DNA of 64,000 nt from Amaurobius ferox (Eukaryota; Arthropoda; Arachnida; Araneae; Amaurobiidae), in contig OX578153.1 of the NCBI GenBank assembly GCA_951213105.1, forward strand, positions 57,892,520 through 57,956,519, read 5' to 3'. This document shows positions 1 through 12,813 of this stretch, one piece after another; positions within the stretch are counted from its first letter, which is position 1, and every line of letters begins with the position of its first letter. A program made the position numbers and the translations under genes. The notes beneath the pieces were generated by a model that saw nothing but the letters and a program-made list of their open reading frames with translations, had not been told where the DNA came from and did no database searches.

Positions 1-424
1 AATGTAGTATATAATGAAAATTTACATCTTGTGATGCAGTTGTTTGTATGTGAAATTGTTTTGTTTTTCCTTTGTCTTTTCATCAATAATCTATGATAGA
101 TTTTATTACCTTCTAAGTACTATTTTAGTTCCATGGTTACGCAATAGAAAATGGCTTACACTTTTAAATGGTTTTCATTCTTAACGTTCAATCATTCGTA
201 TATTTCGCGTATTAAAGTCTGCTGTACTGCAATTATCAGTTATTTGCATTGTAATTATCACATTTTAATTATCACATATTTCAATTTTATTATTAGCAAA
301 TGTAAGATATCAGTGTAAGATCAATAATTATTTTAGAAATATTTATTTTTTAATTCATTTAATTCATATATCGAGATTTATTCTAATTGCAAAGAATAAG
401 ACAAAGTCTCAAAATATTCATATA
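1..424. other. AT-rich intronic sequence, nothing recognised
   Basis: No coding pattern and no repeat boundary is visible. It lies in the first long UNC5 intron if the gene extends this far upstream. Confidence 0.5.
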
Positions 425-2509
425 CTAGGAGGCTACTGCCCCCCCCTGTTCGCTGTCGCTCACCAACCACCGCCAAACGCCTCGCTTCCTTTGACATAGG
501 TAACAAGGACAGCTGTGCCCCATGATCGTACTCAGCAACCACTGATTCAAAACATTTTGATAGGGAAATTGATCCTCCAGCAATGACAGTTCATGTTCAG
601 TAAAACGGGTTGCTTTGTCTGATGACCCACCTACATATAAAATAGTTGAAAAGGATTAAAGGGTTCAGGAAGTTTTAAAATGTGTTTATCCCCAAAAATG
701 TCAAAATCGAAAATATTCAACATTTTCACTATATACTATACACATCGGGCGCGGTTAGTACTTGGTGGGTGACCACCTCGGAACACCGCGTGCTGTTGGC
801 CATCTCGGGTGCGGTATCCCCGTGGTTTGCGCGCTAGATTTGCACGCTACCACAAATGCCGCCGTGTTCATGCGGAGTACGATCACGTTAAACATGTGGG
901 TCCGTAAGTCCTTCCGAGAGGTTGGTGGTAGGGGAAGGAGGGTACGGTCCCTGTGGATGCCTCCCCCACTGGGTTCCGGTCTAAATTGGGTGGCACTTCC
1001 CGGCCGTCCATACAGTTACCTTACACCTTTCTGGTAGGTCGGACGGTCTGGGTCTCAACAACAACAACAACTATATACTATACAAGCAGCATATCCGTTC
1101 TTCGTAAGGAATATATAATATAAAGAAACTTATAAGCAATCATGTGCAAATTCTGTTAAAATATTAAACGTATTGTTTCTAAAGAGAAGTTTAAGAAAAT
1201 CTGTTCTCACTATGCAAAATTATCTTCACTGGTAGATCTGAAGAATAAAACATCCTGGTCCCTTTTGTAAGCAAATTTACAAAAAAAAAAAAGGAATTGA
1301 ATCAATATATGCAACCCCGTACTACTTATATTGTCGCAGATTAGAAAATATGCCAGTGTGTTAGTAGAAGATTACCCGTATTACAATATGAGTCTCAAAA
1401 TTCTTTGCCAAAATAAAAGAGATGACGTAATAAATTGAAAATATCAATAATCCCCGTACTCTTTATACCAGAAGGTTGTAATTTATTCCAATATATGCCA
1501 ATATATATCAAAACATATGCCAATACACCTGTACTATTTATATTCTCGTAGATTAGAAGATATACCCGTGTATTTGTAGAAGATTATTTGTACAACGTAC
1601 AATATATGAGTTTAAACAATTTTTGTCATAATAAAACAATTGCATAATAACTTGAAAATATCAATAATCCCTGAATCAATAATCCCCGAAAATATCAATA
1701 ATAATAACATTTAAACCTGAAGACCGTAATTGATATTATCCAGTCAAAAATCTATAAGGAAAACCAAATCGTTCTTTTCTAAAATATATTTTATATCCAT
1801 TTATTTATTATTAAAATCGAAAAAATAATAATTAAAATTAACAGACAGATTTTATTTAATTTCGTTTCTGAGTAACATGATATAAGATAGAATTTTCCTC
1901 ATAAACTGCGAAATTAAATAACCAATTTGATTTCTTTATACTTTTCATTGTTCAGTAAAAGCTTGTGAAAAATAAACCATGGAGATAGATTTCCCCTTTA
2001 AATCATGTTTCAAACAATTCATGTTTTCAGAAACTGACTAATTAGCGCAAAAAATCTTCCATCAAAGATAAGGTTTTAATTCACTTTCAAACGATTTTCA
2101 AGCTTTTCGTTTGGATAAATCACGGCGTTAGAGAGTAGAACTCCTAGGGAAAAGTTTCGTTTTTCATTAATATCTCGACAACCCCTGGCCTTAGATACTC
2201 GAAACTTGGGCTAAATTTATGGGGGGGGGGGGGGCTATTTCAAGGTTATCCACAATATTTCATCAAATTCGGTTCAGCAGTTCTCCCGTGATGATGAGAC
2301 AAACGAAAATTTAGTTTTTTACTAATATCTCGAGAACCACAGATCGTAGAAACTCCAAACATGCACTAAATTTTAAGTGGGACTATTTCCAAAATACTCA
2401 CAAAATTTGATCCAATTCGGTTCAGCCGTTCTCTCGTGATGGCGGGACAAACAGACAGACAGACAGACAGATGGACAGACAGGCAGATTTTCAATTTTAT
2501 TTATATAGA
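425..2509 (-). mobile_element. Helitron-type element, copy 1, with nested SINE
   Basis: Read on the minus strand, the element starts TCTATATAAATAAAATTG and ends in CTAG, inserted between A and T as Helitrons are. The sequence near the TC end carries a (GACA)n tract and the phrase TTCGGTTCAGCCGTTCT, shared with copies 2 and 3. Positions 1085-2509 match the last third of those copies; 425-727 has no match in them. A 5S-headed SINE sits inside (743-1069). No Rep/helicase gene is seen, so it is non-autonomous. Confidence 0.65.
743..1069 (+). mobile_element. 5S-rRNA-headed SINE, 5'-truncated, with 15-bp TSD
   Basis: It starts within the 5S head at CATCGGGCGCGGTTAGTAC, keeps the 5S box C region, then the tRNA-remnant, the shared SINE body and a CAACAACAAC tail. 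A perfect 15-bp target duplication (ACTATATACTATACA) flanks it at 728-742 and 1070-1084, which proves insertion by target-primed retrotransposition. It is identical to the copy at 51701 over 271 bases. Confidence 0.92.
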
Positions 2510-2784
2510 TAATAAGAAAGTGAAAAAAGACATACGTTATGATCCAAGAAATAACTAATGCAGTAAATCTTTACTGCGATGTATTTTTGAAATCTTTTAT
2601 TGAATGCGCATGACCGATGGTCGTCTGTCTGTCTGTTTCAACTTCTTTGATAGTATTTCAACGTACATACTTCATCCTAAAGATATGAATTTTGGTACAC
2701 AGCTTAATCTGGTAGAACAACTTTAAAATTTAGCGGATCCTAAAAAAATAGGAACGGCTCCCCACCCATTATATATATATATAT

Positions 2785-2977
2785 AGAATTAAATACTCAG
2801 ACCTGAAGATGAATTTAGTTCTGATTAATCATCGAATTTGGGACGGTGCTGTTCTTTTCTCTTATCGGCATTGTGGCCGTGAATTTGCTTCTATGGTGAT
2901 GTTAATATTACTTGAATTGTTTTATTATATATATTTTTTTTTATTTTTTTTTACATAATTCTTATTATTACATATTT

Positions 2978-3020
<43 letters not shown>
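2785..3020 (+). repeat. Dispersed repeat ending in (AT)n, inverted partner at 14970-15201
   Basis: The stretch from AGAATTAAATACTCAG through GGGACGGTGCTGTTC to the (AT)n tract is matched on the opposite strand at 14970-15201 with only scattered differences, including the tail region. I do not recognise the family. Confidence 0.75.
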
Positions 3021-3026
<6 letters not shown>

Positions 3027-3169
3027 AAAATAGTAAATCCAATGGTAGAACGGAAGAAGTAACTCATAATACACTAGCTTAATTTTTTTTTTTTTTAAGC
3101 CTACAGAATACAATGAAATTCAACAATAAAGAGGAAATTATAATACATATTGCAGTTCATATATATATA

Positions 3170-6100
3170 CTAGCAGCATACCCGTTCTTCGTACGGTGTA
3201 TATAATATAAAGAAACTTGAAATTCATAATCATGCTCAAATTCTTATAGTATACTAAATGACATGTTTAATCAAAATATTCTGTTAAAATATTTAATATA
3301 ATGCTCCTAAAAAGAAGTTTAAGAATCTCTGTTCTCGCTATATAAAATTATCTTCATGGACATATCTGAAGAATAAAACATCTTGGACCCCTTATGTAAG
3401 CAAATATAAAAAAAAATATGGAATTGAATCAATATATGCAAAATAAAAGCGTTAAAATTGTATGGGACCCGTACTAATTATATACGCGAATATTAGAAAA
3501 TATAACCTGTATTAGTAGATTACATGTATAAATTGAAAATACCAATAAACCCGTAATCTTTATATCTGAAGACAGTCATTTATTCCAATATATGTCAAAA
3601 TTAAAGTGCTAAAATTATATGGGAAGATATACACGTACTACTTATAATGTCCGATTATTAGTAGAAGATTACCCGTTTTGCAATATGAGTCACAAATGTT
3701 TTTTGGTAAAATACAACAGACGACGTAATAAATTGAATATATAATTAATCCCCTTAATCTTCATACCAGAAGACTGTACTTGATTCCAATATATATGCCA
3801 ATATATGTCAAAATATATGCCAATATACCTGTACTACTTATATTCTCGTAGGTTAGAAGATATCTCGTAGGTTAGAAAATCCCTGAATCAATAATTCCGG
3901 AAAATATCAATAATAATAATGTTTAAACCTGAAGAGTATAATTGATATTATCCAGTCCAAAATGAAATGGCAATGAAATTTATTTTATATACATATCTTC
4001 ATTATTCAAATCGGAAAGGATTTAATAAAAATCGTCTGCGGCATAAACACATTGGATTTAAATCCGTTGCTAAGCGACATGATATCATTTGCTTCAAATA
4101 AATTGGTAGAAAAAATATCGTCTAAATAGTTATATTTCTATGGAACATTTGGCAACAGTTTCGTCAAATTAGCGACATTTTAAAAAATCGCCAAATTTAT
4201 CGCCAAGTGGGACTGTAGAACTGACAGTTCCACTTTGCGACAAATTGACGAAATATCATCACAATACTATCCCCTAACAAAAAACAATTAATATCATTTA
4301 TGTAGCGCAATTTTATCAATTTCAAGATATTTTTATAGATTTGAAAACATTTTTATCAATTTGGTGACATTTGAAAAATTCGCTAAATGTATTACTAAGT
4401 AGGATGGTTGGTCTGACAGATAAATGCTAACCAAACATCATTTCAGTACTCTCTTCTAACAAAACAAAAAAACATTTCATTGATATGTAGAAGACCCAAG
4501 CCACACGACCAACCTGAAGGTTTATGGCAGCTGTTTGTGTGTCCTTTATATCAATTTGGCGACATTTGCGTCAATTTGGCAAAGTTTAAGAAAAGTTATC
4601 AAATTAGCGATATCCCTCCAAATTCGTAGCTTTGAATTTGCAGATCTGAATGAAACTTTCTTATCCCGTTTCAATATACTAAATGAAAACACTACAATTG
4701 TATTAGAAGATATACCCGCTCTACTCTTTTTCTGTTTCAACAATCGGCTATATGAATTTATTGGCTAAACACAATATATGAGTTTAGTAGCTAAATGCGA
4801 TATAAGCTTGAAAACTCTTTGCCAAAATAAATGAAATTGATGTGCGCAGTCAGCAATTAATATAATTAAAAGAAAAATCAAACCGTCCAGTCATAAGATA
4901 TACTTTTATATCCATTTATTTATTATTTAAATCGAAAAAAAATAATAAAAACATTAACAAACACATTTAATTTAATTGCGATGCCGAGCAACATGATATA
5001 TCCTCCTAAAATGTTAAAATTTATTACCCACTAACAGCACACCCGTTATTCGTACGGAGTGTATAATTTAAAGAAACGTAAAGTTCGCAATCATGTGCAA
5101 ATTCTGTTAAAATATTAAATTTATTGCTCCTAAAGAGAAGTTTAAGAATATATGTTCTCACTATGCAAAATTATCTTCACGATCAGATCTGAAGAATAAA
5201 ACATCCTGCCCCCTTTTGTAAGCAAATTTACAGAAGAAAAAATAGGAATTGAATGAATATATGCAACCCCGTACTAATTATATTGTCGCAGATCAGAAAA
5301 TATGCCAATGTGTTAGTAGAAGATTATCCGTATTACAATATGCGTCTCAAAAATATTAGCCAAAATAAAAGAGATGACGTAATAAATTGAAAACATCAAT
5401 AATATCCGTACTCTTTATACCAGAAGGTCGTAATTGATTCCAATATATGCCAATATATATCAAAACATATGTCAATATACCTGTACTACTTATATTCTCG
5501 TAGATTAAAAGATATACACGTGTATTTGTAGAAGATTCGTACAACATACAATATATGAGTTTAAATAATTTTTGTCATAATAAAGTAATTGCATAATAAC
5601 TTGAAAATATCAATAATCCTTGAATCAATAATCCCCGAAAATATAAATAATAATAATTTTTAAACCTGAAGACCGTAATTGATATTATCCAGTCAAAAAT
5701 GCTATAAGAAAAATCAAATCGTTCTTTTCTAAAATATATTTTTATATCCATTTATTTATTATTCAAATCGAAAAAATAATTATTAAAATTAACAGACAGA
5801 TTTAATTTAATTGCGTTTCTGAGTAACATGATATAAGATAGAATCTTATAACATGCTAAATATGTCATGTCTTATAACATAAACTGCGAAATTAAATAAC
5901 GATTTTGATTTCTCTATACTTCTCATTGTTCCGTAAAAGCTTGTTTTAAATAAACCATGAACCATGGAGATAGATTTCCCCTTTAAATCATGTTTCAAAC
6001 AATTCATGTTTTCAGAAAGTGACTAATTAACGCAAAAAATCTCCCATCAAACTCAGAGATTAAATTTTAATTCACTTTCAAACGATTTTCAAGCTTTTCG

Positions 6101-6472
6101 TTTGGATAAACCACGGAGTTAGGGAGTAGAACTCCTAGGAAAAAGTTCCGTTTTTCATTAATATCTCGACAACCCCAGGTCTTAGAAACTCGAAACTTGG
6201 ACAAAATTTATGCGGGGATATTTCAAGGCTATTCACCAAATTTCATTAAATTCGGTTCAGCCGTTTTTCCGTGATGATGAGACAAACGAAAATTTCGTTT
6301 TTTACTAATATCTCGAGAACCACTGGTCGTAGAAACTCAAAACACGGATATAATTTTAAGTGGGGCTATTTCTGGGCTACCCACAAAATTTCATCAAATT
6401 CGGTTCAGCCGTTCTCCCGTGATGGTGTGACAAACAGACAGACAGACAGATTTTCAATTTTATTTATATAGA
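3170..6472 (-). mobile_element. Helitron-type element, copy 2 (3.3 kb)
   Basis: The left edge is A|CTAGCAGCATACCCG and the right edge is TATATAGA|T on the + strand, so on the minus strand it runs from TCTATATAAA to a terminal CTAG inserted at A|T. Inside are three diverged repeats whose shared module ends near 4080, 4993 and 5830 (each with ...ACATGATAT). A second copy of the 3'-terminal sequence lies internally at 5031. It is near-identical to copy 3 but lacks about 100 bp that copy 3 has around 7440-7540. Only short ORFs occur; no Rep/helicase domain is visible. Confidence 0.75.
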
Positions 6473-6772
6473 TATACAGATAGAATGTTTCTTTAATACG
6501 AAGAATACAAAAGGAATTAGGATAGTTCAGAAATGAAAAGTTAGATAAACTAAACATCGTAGTATAAGAATGGGAATTGTTTTCCTATTTTCATTCCCCA
6601 CCTTTGAAATTTGTTGATTGGCTTTTGTCTTTATGACCTGCATTACGCTTTATAATTTCCTCCTTATGTTTGAATTTCTTTTATTTCTTTGTATTTTGTA
6701 GAAAATTTTGGGATTGTGTATTATGAGTTACTACTTACATTCTAACATTGGATTTACAATTTTATATTTTTA

Positions 6773-9700
6773 CTAGCAGCATACCCGTTCTTCGTACGGA
6801 GTATATAATATAAAGAAACTTGAAATTCATAATCATGCCCAAATTCTTATAGTATACTAAATGACATGTTTAATCAAAATATTCTGTTAAAATATTTAAT
6901 ATAATGCTCCTAAAAAGAAGTTTATGAATCTCTGTTCTCGCTATATAAAATTATCTTCATGGACATATCTGAAGAATAAAACATCTTGGACCCCTTATGT
7001 AAGCAAATAAAAAAAAAATATGGAATTGAATCAATATATGCAAAATAAAAGCGTTAAAATTGTATGGGACCCGTACTAATTATATACGCGAATATTAGAA
7101 AATATAACCTGTATTAGTAGATTACATGTATAAATTGAAAATACCAATAAACCCGTAGTCTTTAAATCTGAAGACAGTCATTTATTCCAATATATGTCAA
7201 AATGAAAGTGCTAAAATTATATGGGAAGATATACACGTACTACTTATAATGTCCGATTATTAGAAGACGATTACCCGTTTTGCAATATGAGTCACAAATG
7301 TTTTTTGGTAAAATACAACAGACGACGTAATAAATTGAATATATAATTACTCCCCTTAATCTTCATACCAGAAGACTGTACTTGATTCCAATATATATGC
7401 CAATATACCTGTACTACTTATATTCTCGTAGGTTAGAAGATATACCCGTGCATTCCTAGAAGATTACTCGTACAACGTACAATATGCGTGTGTCAGCAAT
7501 TTTTGCCGCAATAAAACAATGGCGTAATAACTTAAAAATATCAATAATCCCTGAATCAATAATTCCGGAAAATATCAATAATAATAATGTTTAAACCTGA
7601 AGAGTATAATTGATATTATCCAGTCCAAAATGAAATGGCAATGAAATTTATTTTATATACATATCTTCATTATTCAAATCGGAAAGGATTAAATAAAAAT
7701 CGTCTGCCGCATAAACACATTGGATTTAAATCCGTTGCTAAGCGACATGATATCATTTGCTTCAAATAAATTGGTAGAAAAAATATCGTCTAAATAGTTA
7801 TATTTCTATGGAACATTTGGCGACAGTTTCGTCAAATTAGCGACATTTTAAAAAATCGCCAAATTTATCGCCAAGTGGGACTGTAGAACTGACAGTTCCA
7901 CTTTGCGACAAATTGACGAAATATCATCACAATACAATCCTTTAACAAAAAACAATTAATATCATTTATGTAGCGCAATTTTATCAATTTCAAGATATTT
8001 TTATAGATTTGAAAACATTTTTATCAATTTGGTGACATTTTAAAAATTCGCTAAATGTATTACTAAGTAGGATGGTTGGTCTGACAGATAAATGCTAACC
8101 AAACATCATTTCAGTACTCTCTTCTAACAAAACAAAAAAAAATTTCATTGATATGTAGAAGACCCAAGCCACACGACCAACCCGAAGGTTTATGGCAGCT
8201 GTTTGTGTGTCGTTTATATCAATTTGGCGACATTTCCGTCAATTTGGCAAAGTTTAAGAAAAGTTATCAAATTAGCGATATCCCTCCAAATTCGTAGCTT
8301 TGAATTTGCAGATCTGAATGAAACATTCTTATCCCGTTTCAATATACTAAATGAAAACACTACAATTGTATTAGAAGATATACCCGCTCTACTCTTTTTC
8401 TGTTTCAACAATCGGCTATATGAATTTATTGGCTAAACACAATATATGAGTTTAGTAGCTAAATGCGATATAAGCTTGAAAACTCTTTGCCAAAATAAAT
8501 GAAATTGATGTACGCAGTCAGCAATTAATATAATTAAAAGAAAAATCAAACCGTCCATTCATAAGATATACTTTTATATCCATTTATCCATTTATTTATT
8601 ATTTAAATCGAAAAAAAATAATAAAAACATTACCAAACACATTTAATTTAATTGCGATGCCGAGCAACATGATATATCCTCCTAAAATGTTACAATTTAT
8701 TAACCACTAACAGCACACGCGTTATTCGTACGGAGTGTATAATTTAAAGAAACTTAAAGTTCGCAATCATGTGCAAATTCTGTTAAAATATTAAATTTAT
8801 TGCTCCTAAAGAGAAGTTTAAGAATATATGTTCTCACTATGCAAAATTATCTTCACAATCAGATCTGAAGAATAAAACACCCTGCCCCCTTTTGTAAGCA
8901 AATTTACAGAAGAAAAAATAGGAATTGAAGGAATATATGCAACCCCGTACTAATTATATTGTCGCAGATCAGAAAATATGCCAATGTGTTAGTAGAAGAT
9001 TACCCGTATTACAATATGCGTCTCAAAAATATTTGCCAAAATAAAAGAGATGACGTAATAAATTGAAAACATCAATAATATCCGTACTCTTTATACCAGA
9101 AGGTCGTAATTGATTCCAATATATGCCAATATATATCAAAACATATGTCAATATACCTGTACTACTTATATTCTCGTAGATTAAAAGATATACACGTGTA
9201 TTTGTAGAAGATTCGTACAACATACAATATATGAGTTTAAACAATTTTTGTCATAATAAAATAATTGCATAATAACTTGAAAATATCAATAATCTTTGAA
9301 TCAATAATCCCCGAATATATAAATAATAATAATTTTTAAACCTGAAGACCGTAATTGATATTATCCAGTCAAAAATGCTATAAGAAAAATCAAATCGTTC
9401 TTTTCTAAAATATATTTTTATATCCATTTATTTATTATTCAAATCGAAAAAATAATTATTAAAATTAACAGACAGATTTAATTTAATTGCGTTTCTGAGT
9501 AACATGATATAAGATAGAATCTTATAACATGTTAAATAAGTCATGTCTTATAACATAAACTGCGAAATTAAATAACGATTTTGATTTTTCTATACTTCTC
9601 ATTGTTCCGTAAAAGCTTGTTTTAAATAAACCATGAACCATGGAGACAGATTTCCCCTTTAAATCATGTTTCAAACAATTCATGTTTTCAGAAAGTGACT

Positions 9701-10180
9701 AATTAACTCAAAAAATCTCCCATCAAACTCAGAGATTAAATTTTAATTCACTTTCAAACGATTTTCAAGCTTTTCGTTTGGATAAACCACGGAGTTAGGG
9801 AGTAGAACTCCTAGGAAAAAGTTCCGTTTTTCATTAATATCTCGACAACCCCAGGTCTTAGAAACTCGAAACTTGGACAAAATTTATGGGGGGATATTTC
9901 AAGGCTATTCACCAAATTTCATTAAATTCGGTTCAGCCGTTTTTCCGTGACGATGGGACAAACAAAAATTTCGTTTTTTACTAATATCTCGAGAACCACT
10001 GGTCGTAGAAACTCAAAACACGGATATAATTTTAAGTGGGGCTATTTCTGGGCTACCCACAAAATTTCATCAAATTCGGTTCAGCCGTTCTCCCGTGATG
10101 GTGTGACAAACAGACAGACAGACAGACAGGCAGACAGACAGACATACAGACAGACAGATTTTCATTTTTATTTATATAGA
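6773..10180 (-). mobile_element. Helitron-type element, copy 3 (3.4 kb)
   Basis: It has the same termini as copy 2 (A|CTAGCAGC... and ...TATATAGA|T) in the same orientation, 300 bp downstream. It is almost collinear with copy 2, differing by rare substitutions and a few indels. The internal 3'-end-like sequence lies at 8707. A (GACA)n tract lies near 10110-10158. The 77-residue frame at 8203-8436 is mirrored at 4535-4768 in copy 2, but it reads through repeat modules and is not taken as a gene. Confidence 0.75.
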
Positions 10181-10670
10181 TTAGTATATATACAGTATAT
10201 ATATATATATATTATATATATTATAATATGAAAACACCGTGAATTACAAAATCATCTGAAATCACACTTAAAAGGCGCAAAGCTGCACTAAAAAGAGGAT
10301 TAAAGTATTTTCAAAAAGAAAAGAGGTATGGATGGAAACAATATACCAAAAGATGGCCGGGGGGAGTTGTGACCCCCTCACCCCGGTTAAGCATGCTTTG
10401 CGTCGCGACAACACTCCCGGAGAGCCGGTATATTGCAAAAAAGAATACGAATGTATCAAATTGTAAGATGTAAATAGACAACATACACAAACAAATATAA
10501 GATATAATTGTCGAGATCCAGCCCTATCGAAATTCATCAACAGTAAATGTTTGAAATATATTTAAAAAGTGTTTGAATAAAGTTTGAAACCGAAGTATAA
10601 GGAAACTGTATATTTATATATATTATATATATATATATATACAGTATATATATATATATATATATATACA

Positions 10671-10708
<38 letters not shown>

Positions 10709-11000
10709 CTAAGTGTCCGTGCCTTCCTTACACAGGTATATTCCGTGTATACTTTCTTATATGATGAATATAAACGTGTGGATAGATTGGTGTGTATTCG
10801 TCTTGCTTATTGAAGTATTAAAGTCATGGTACAGTATCTGATTACGTGTTTATAAATTATACTTTTTAATTCTTATTGACTTTTAAATTGTAGAATTAAG
10901 ACACTCTAATGAAGGTTTTGGATTTCGTGTCTTGTGGGTTTTTCCACGATTTCCTGATCTGGTACACTCTTTTTACTTTTTTGATACTTCGGTATTCATA

Positions 11001-12301
11001 CAGTATTGTGGCAATTAATTGAGAAATGCAGTTTTTTTCAAGATTTCTATGGATACATTTAAAACTAATAAGTGATATGACCTCCCCGAGACTTTATAAC
11101 ATCACAGACACGTTTCGGCATGGAATGTATTAGACTAGCACATGTAGTTTTAATTTTAACGTCTCTGAACCATATGTCAATAACGGCCGAAATTAGCTTG
11201 TCCATCGTGGTACAGTCAAATTTGTGAAGCCGTTTTTTGACAATAGCCCACAAATTTTCTATGGGATTCAAGTCTGGTGAATTCCCGGGCCATTTCAGTA
11301 CGGTAATATTTTTTTTTGAGCAGAAATTTTTGATTCGCTTCGAAGTGTGACATGGCGGGCTGTCTTGTTGGAAAACGCAATCTCCGTTCGGCCACAGTTT
11401 AGCCATGGTTGGAAGCACTTTTCGGGTCAATATGACTTCGTAACTAGCACTGTTCATCATTCCCTCTACGGGAACAAGAGATTCTGTACCCAAAATGCTG
11501 AAACAACCCCAAAACATCTTTTTGGGCGGATGCTTGGGTGCTTGATTGATGTGGTGCTGATTGAGATGCTCTCCTTGGCTCCTTCTCACGAACATAGATC
11601 TAAATCCCTGAACCACAAAATGTGTTTGTCAGGAAAGAGAACTTTCTCCCAGTCCTTCTCAGTCCATGTTTTGTATTTTCGTGCCCATTCCAACCTTTTT
11701 TTCTTCATGCGAAGCGTCAGAAGCTGCTTCTTGTACGGTTGACGTGCTCTCCGTCCGCGTTCTAACAGCCTGTATCGCACTGTTGAAGGTGCAATATCAA
11801 CACCAGCTGCCACCATGGACTTAGGTCAAAACAGGTTAATCGAGGATTTTTAACACTCATTCGATGTAAAGTTTTGTCGTCACGAGTCGAAGTTGATCTT
11901 TTTCGGCTGCATCTTTCAGAGCGGTTGGTTCCAGCATTTCCTGTTTCCTGAAACCGCTTCCAGATCCTCCCGACACTTGCTGTACTCACTCCACATATTT
12001 TACCTATTTCCTCGAACGTCTTAGAAGTGTGTTCTTTAAGCGCAATCACTTTAGCACGTGTTTCCGCGCTGATATCCATGACGCTAATGAGCCCCGCAAC
12101 AACTGAGAAACTACCACTGTGGAACACCTGCCACCTGGCGGAGGAATTTGAACACCTGCTACTTACCAGGTGCATACGAACAACTGCTACTTTGATAATA
12201 ACTGCAATTTGAACTCTGAGCTAATTTGGAGTGCTTCTTCCTAAGCTTACGTGTGATAAAACGAAAAAAATGACATTTCTCAATTAATTGCCACAATACT
12301 G
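11001..12301 (-). mobile_element. Tc1-type DNA transposon, 1301 bp, complete ends
   Basis: The terminal inverted repeats begin CAGTATTGTGGCAATTAA and are identical over the first 28 bases, diverging after that. TA target duplications are at 10999-11000 and 12302-12303. The length is typical for Tc1. It carries one broken transposase gene on the minus strand and is inserted into the right arm of a foldback repeat. Confidence 0.95.
11065..12079 (-). pseudogene. Tc1 transposase, frameshifted
   Basis: A Tc1/mariner transposase catalyses cut-and-paste movement at TA sites. From the start MDISAETRAKVIALKEH an N-terminal helix-turn-helix follows (EEIGKICGVSTASVGRIW). The reading frame shifts near 11820 and again near 11610. 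The catalytic signature is still visible across the frames: first Asp in VLFPDKH, second Asp in CVFQQDSPPCHTS, then the Glu in SPDLNPIENLWAIVKKR, giving DD34E-type spacing. The C-terminus ends normally at 11065 inside the left terminal repeat region. The two frameshifts make this copy inactive, although all three catalytic residues remain. Confidence 0.93.
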
Positions 12302-12813
12302 TATCTTATGCAATATATCGGCTTCCAGGAGTGTTGTCCAGTCGAAAAGCTTGCTTAACAGGGGAGTGGGGGTCACAACCCCCCCGGCCAATCTTTGGTA
12401 TATTGCTTCCATTTACTTGTCTACTTTTCTGGTGTGATATATATATATGTATATATATATCCCATAATATATATATATATATACATATATACATATCCCA
12501 TAATATATATATATATCCCATAATATATATATATATATATATGTATATATATCTATCCCATATTATATATATATATTCCATTATTGTTAGATAGTCTAAA
12601 AGGAGTCCAATATGCAGCTTCGCTATTCTTTGTTTGCACATCAGTGCAGGCTCTAGGATGTGCTTCTGTCTGATTTTTTGGAGAAAGCTGAAAACCGGCA
12701 TTTTATCATATTTTAAAAACGTTGCATAGCCTCACATAAGTTTTAAATGCATATAATTTTGCTGCAAAACCTATTGAGAGTTGATTTAACGATCATATCC
12801 GCGGTTCTGTATA

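Larger units (their letters stand above)
10305..12435. repeat. Foldback repeat with two inverted arms, split by Tc1
   Basis: The arm at about 10311-10480 and the arm at about 10960-10998 plus 12302-12433 are reverse complements. Both carry a G-run, GTTGTGACCCCC-type sequence and GGTATATTG. The right arm is interrupted exactly by the Tc1 element: the intact left arm reads through the point where Tc1 sits. Both outer ends run into AT microsatellites. The family is unknown. Confidence 0.7.

Noticed and set aside
762..1037. A 91-residue protein (also at 45072, 51779 and in reverse at 61917)
   Set aside because: It is the SINE itself read as an open frame; it recurs wherever the SINE occurs and is framed by RNA-derived sequence.
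4535..4768. A conserved 77-residue gene in both large Helitrons
   Set aside because: Conservation follows from the near-identity of the two element copies; the frame crosses the repeated TTGGCG module and has no recognisable domain.
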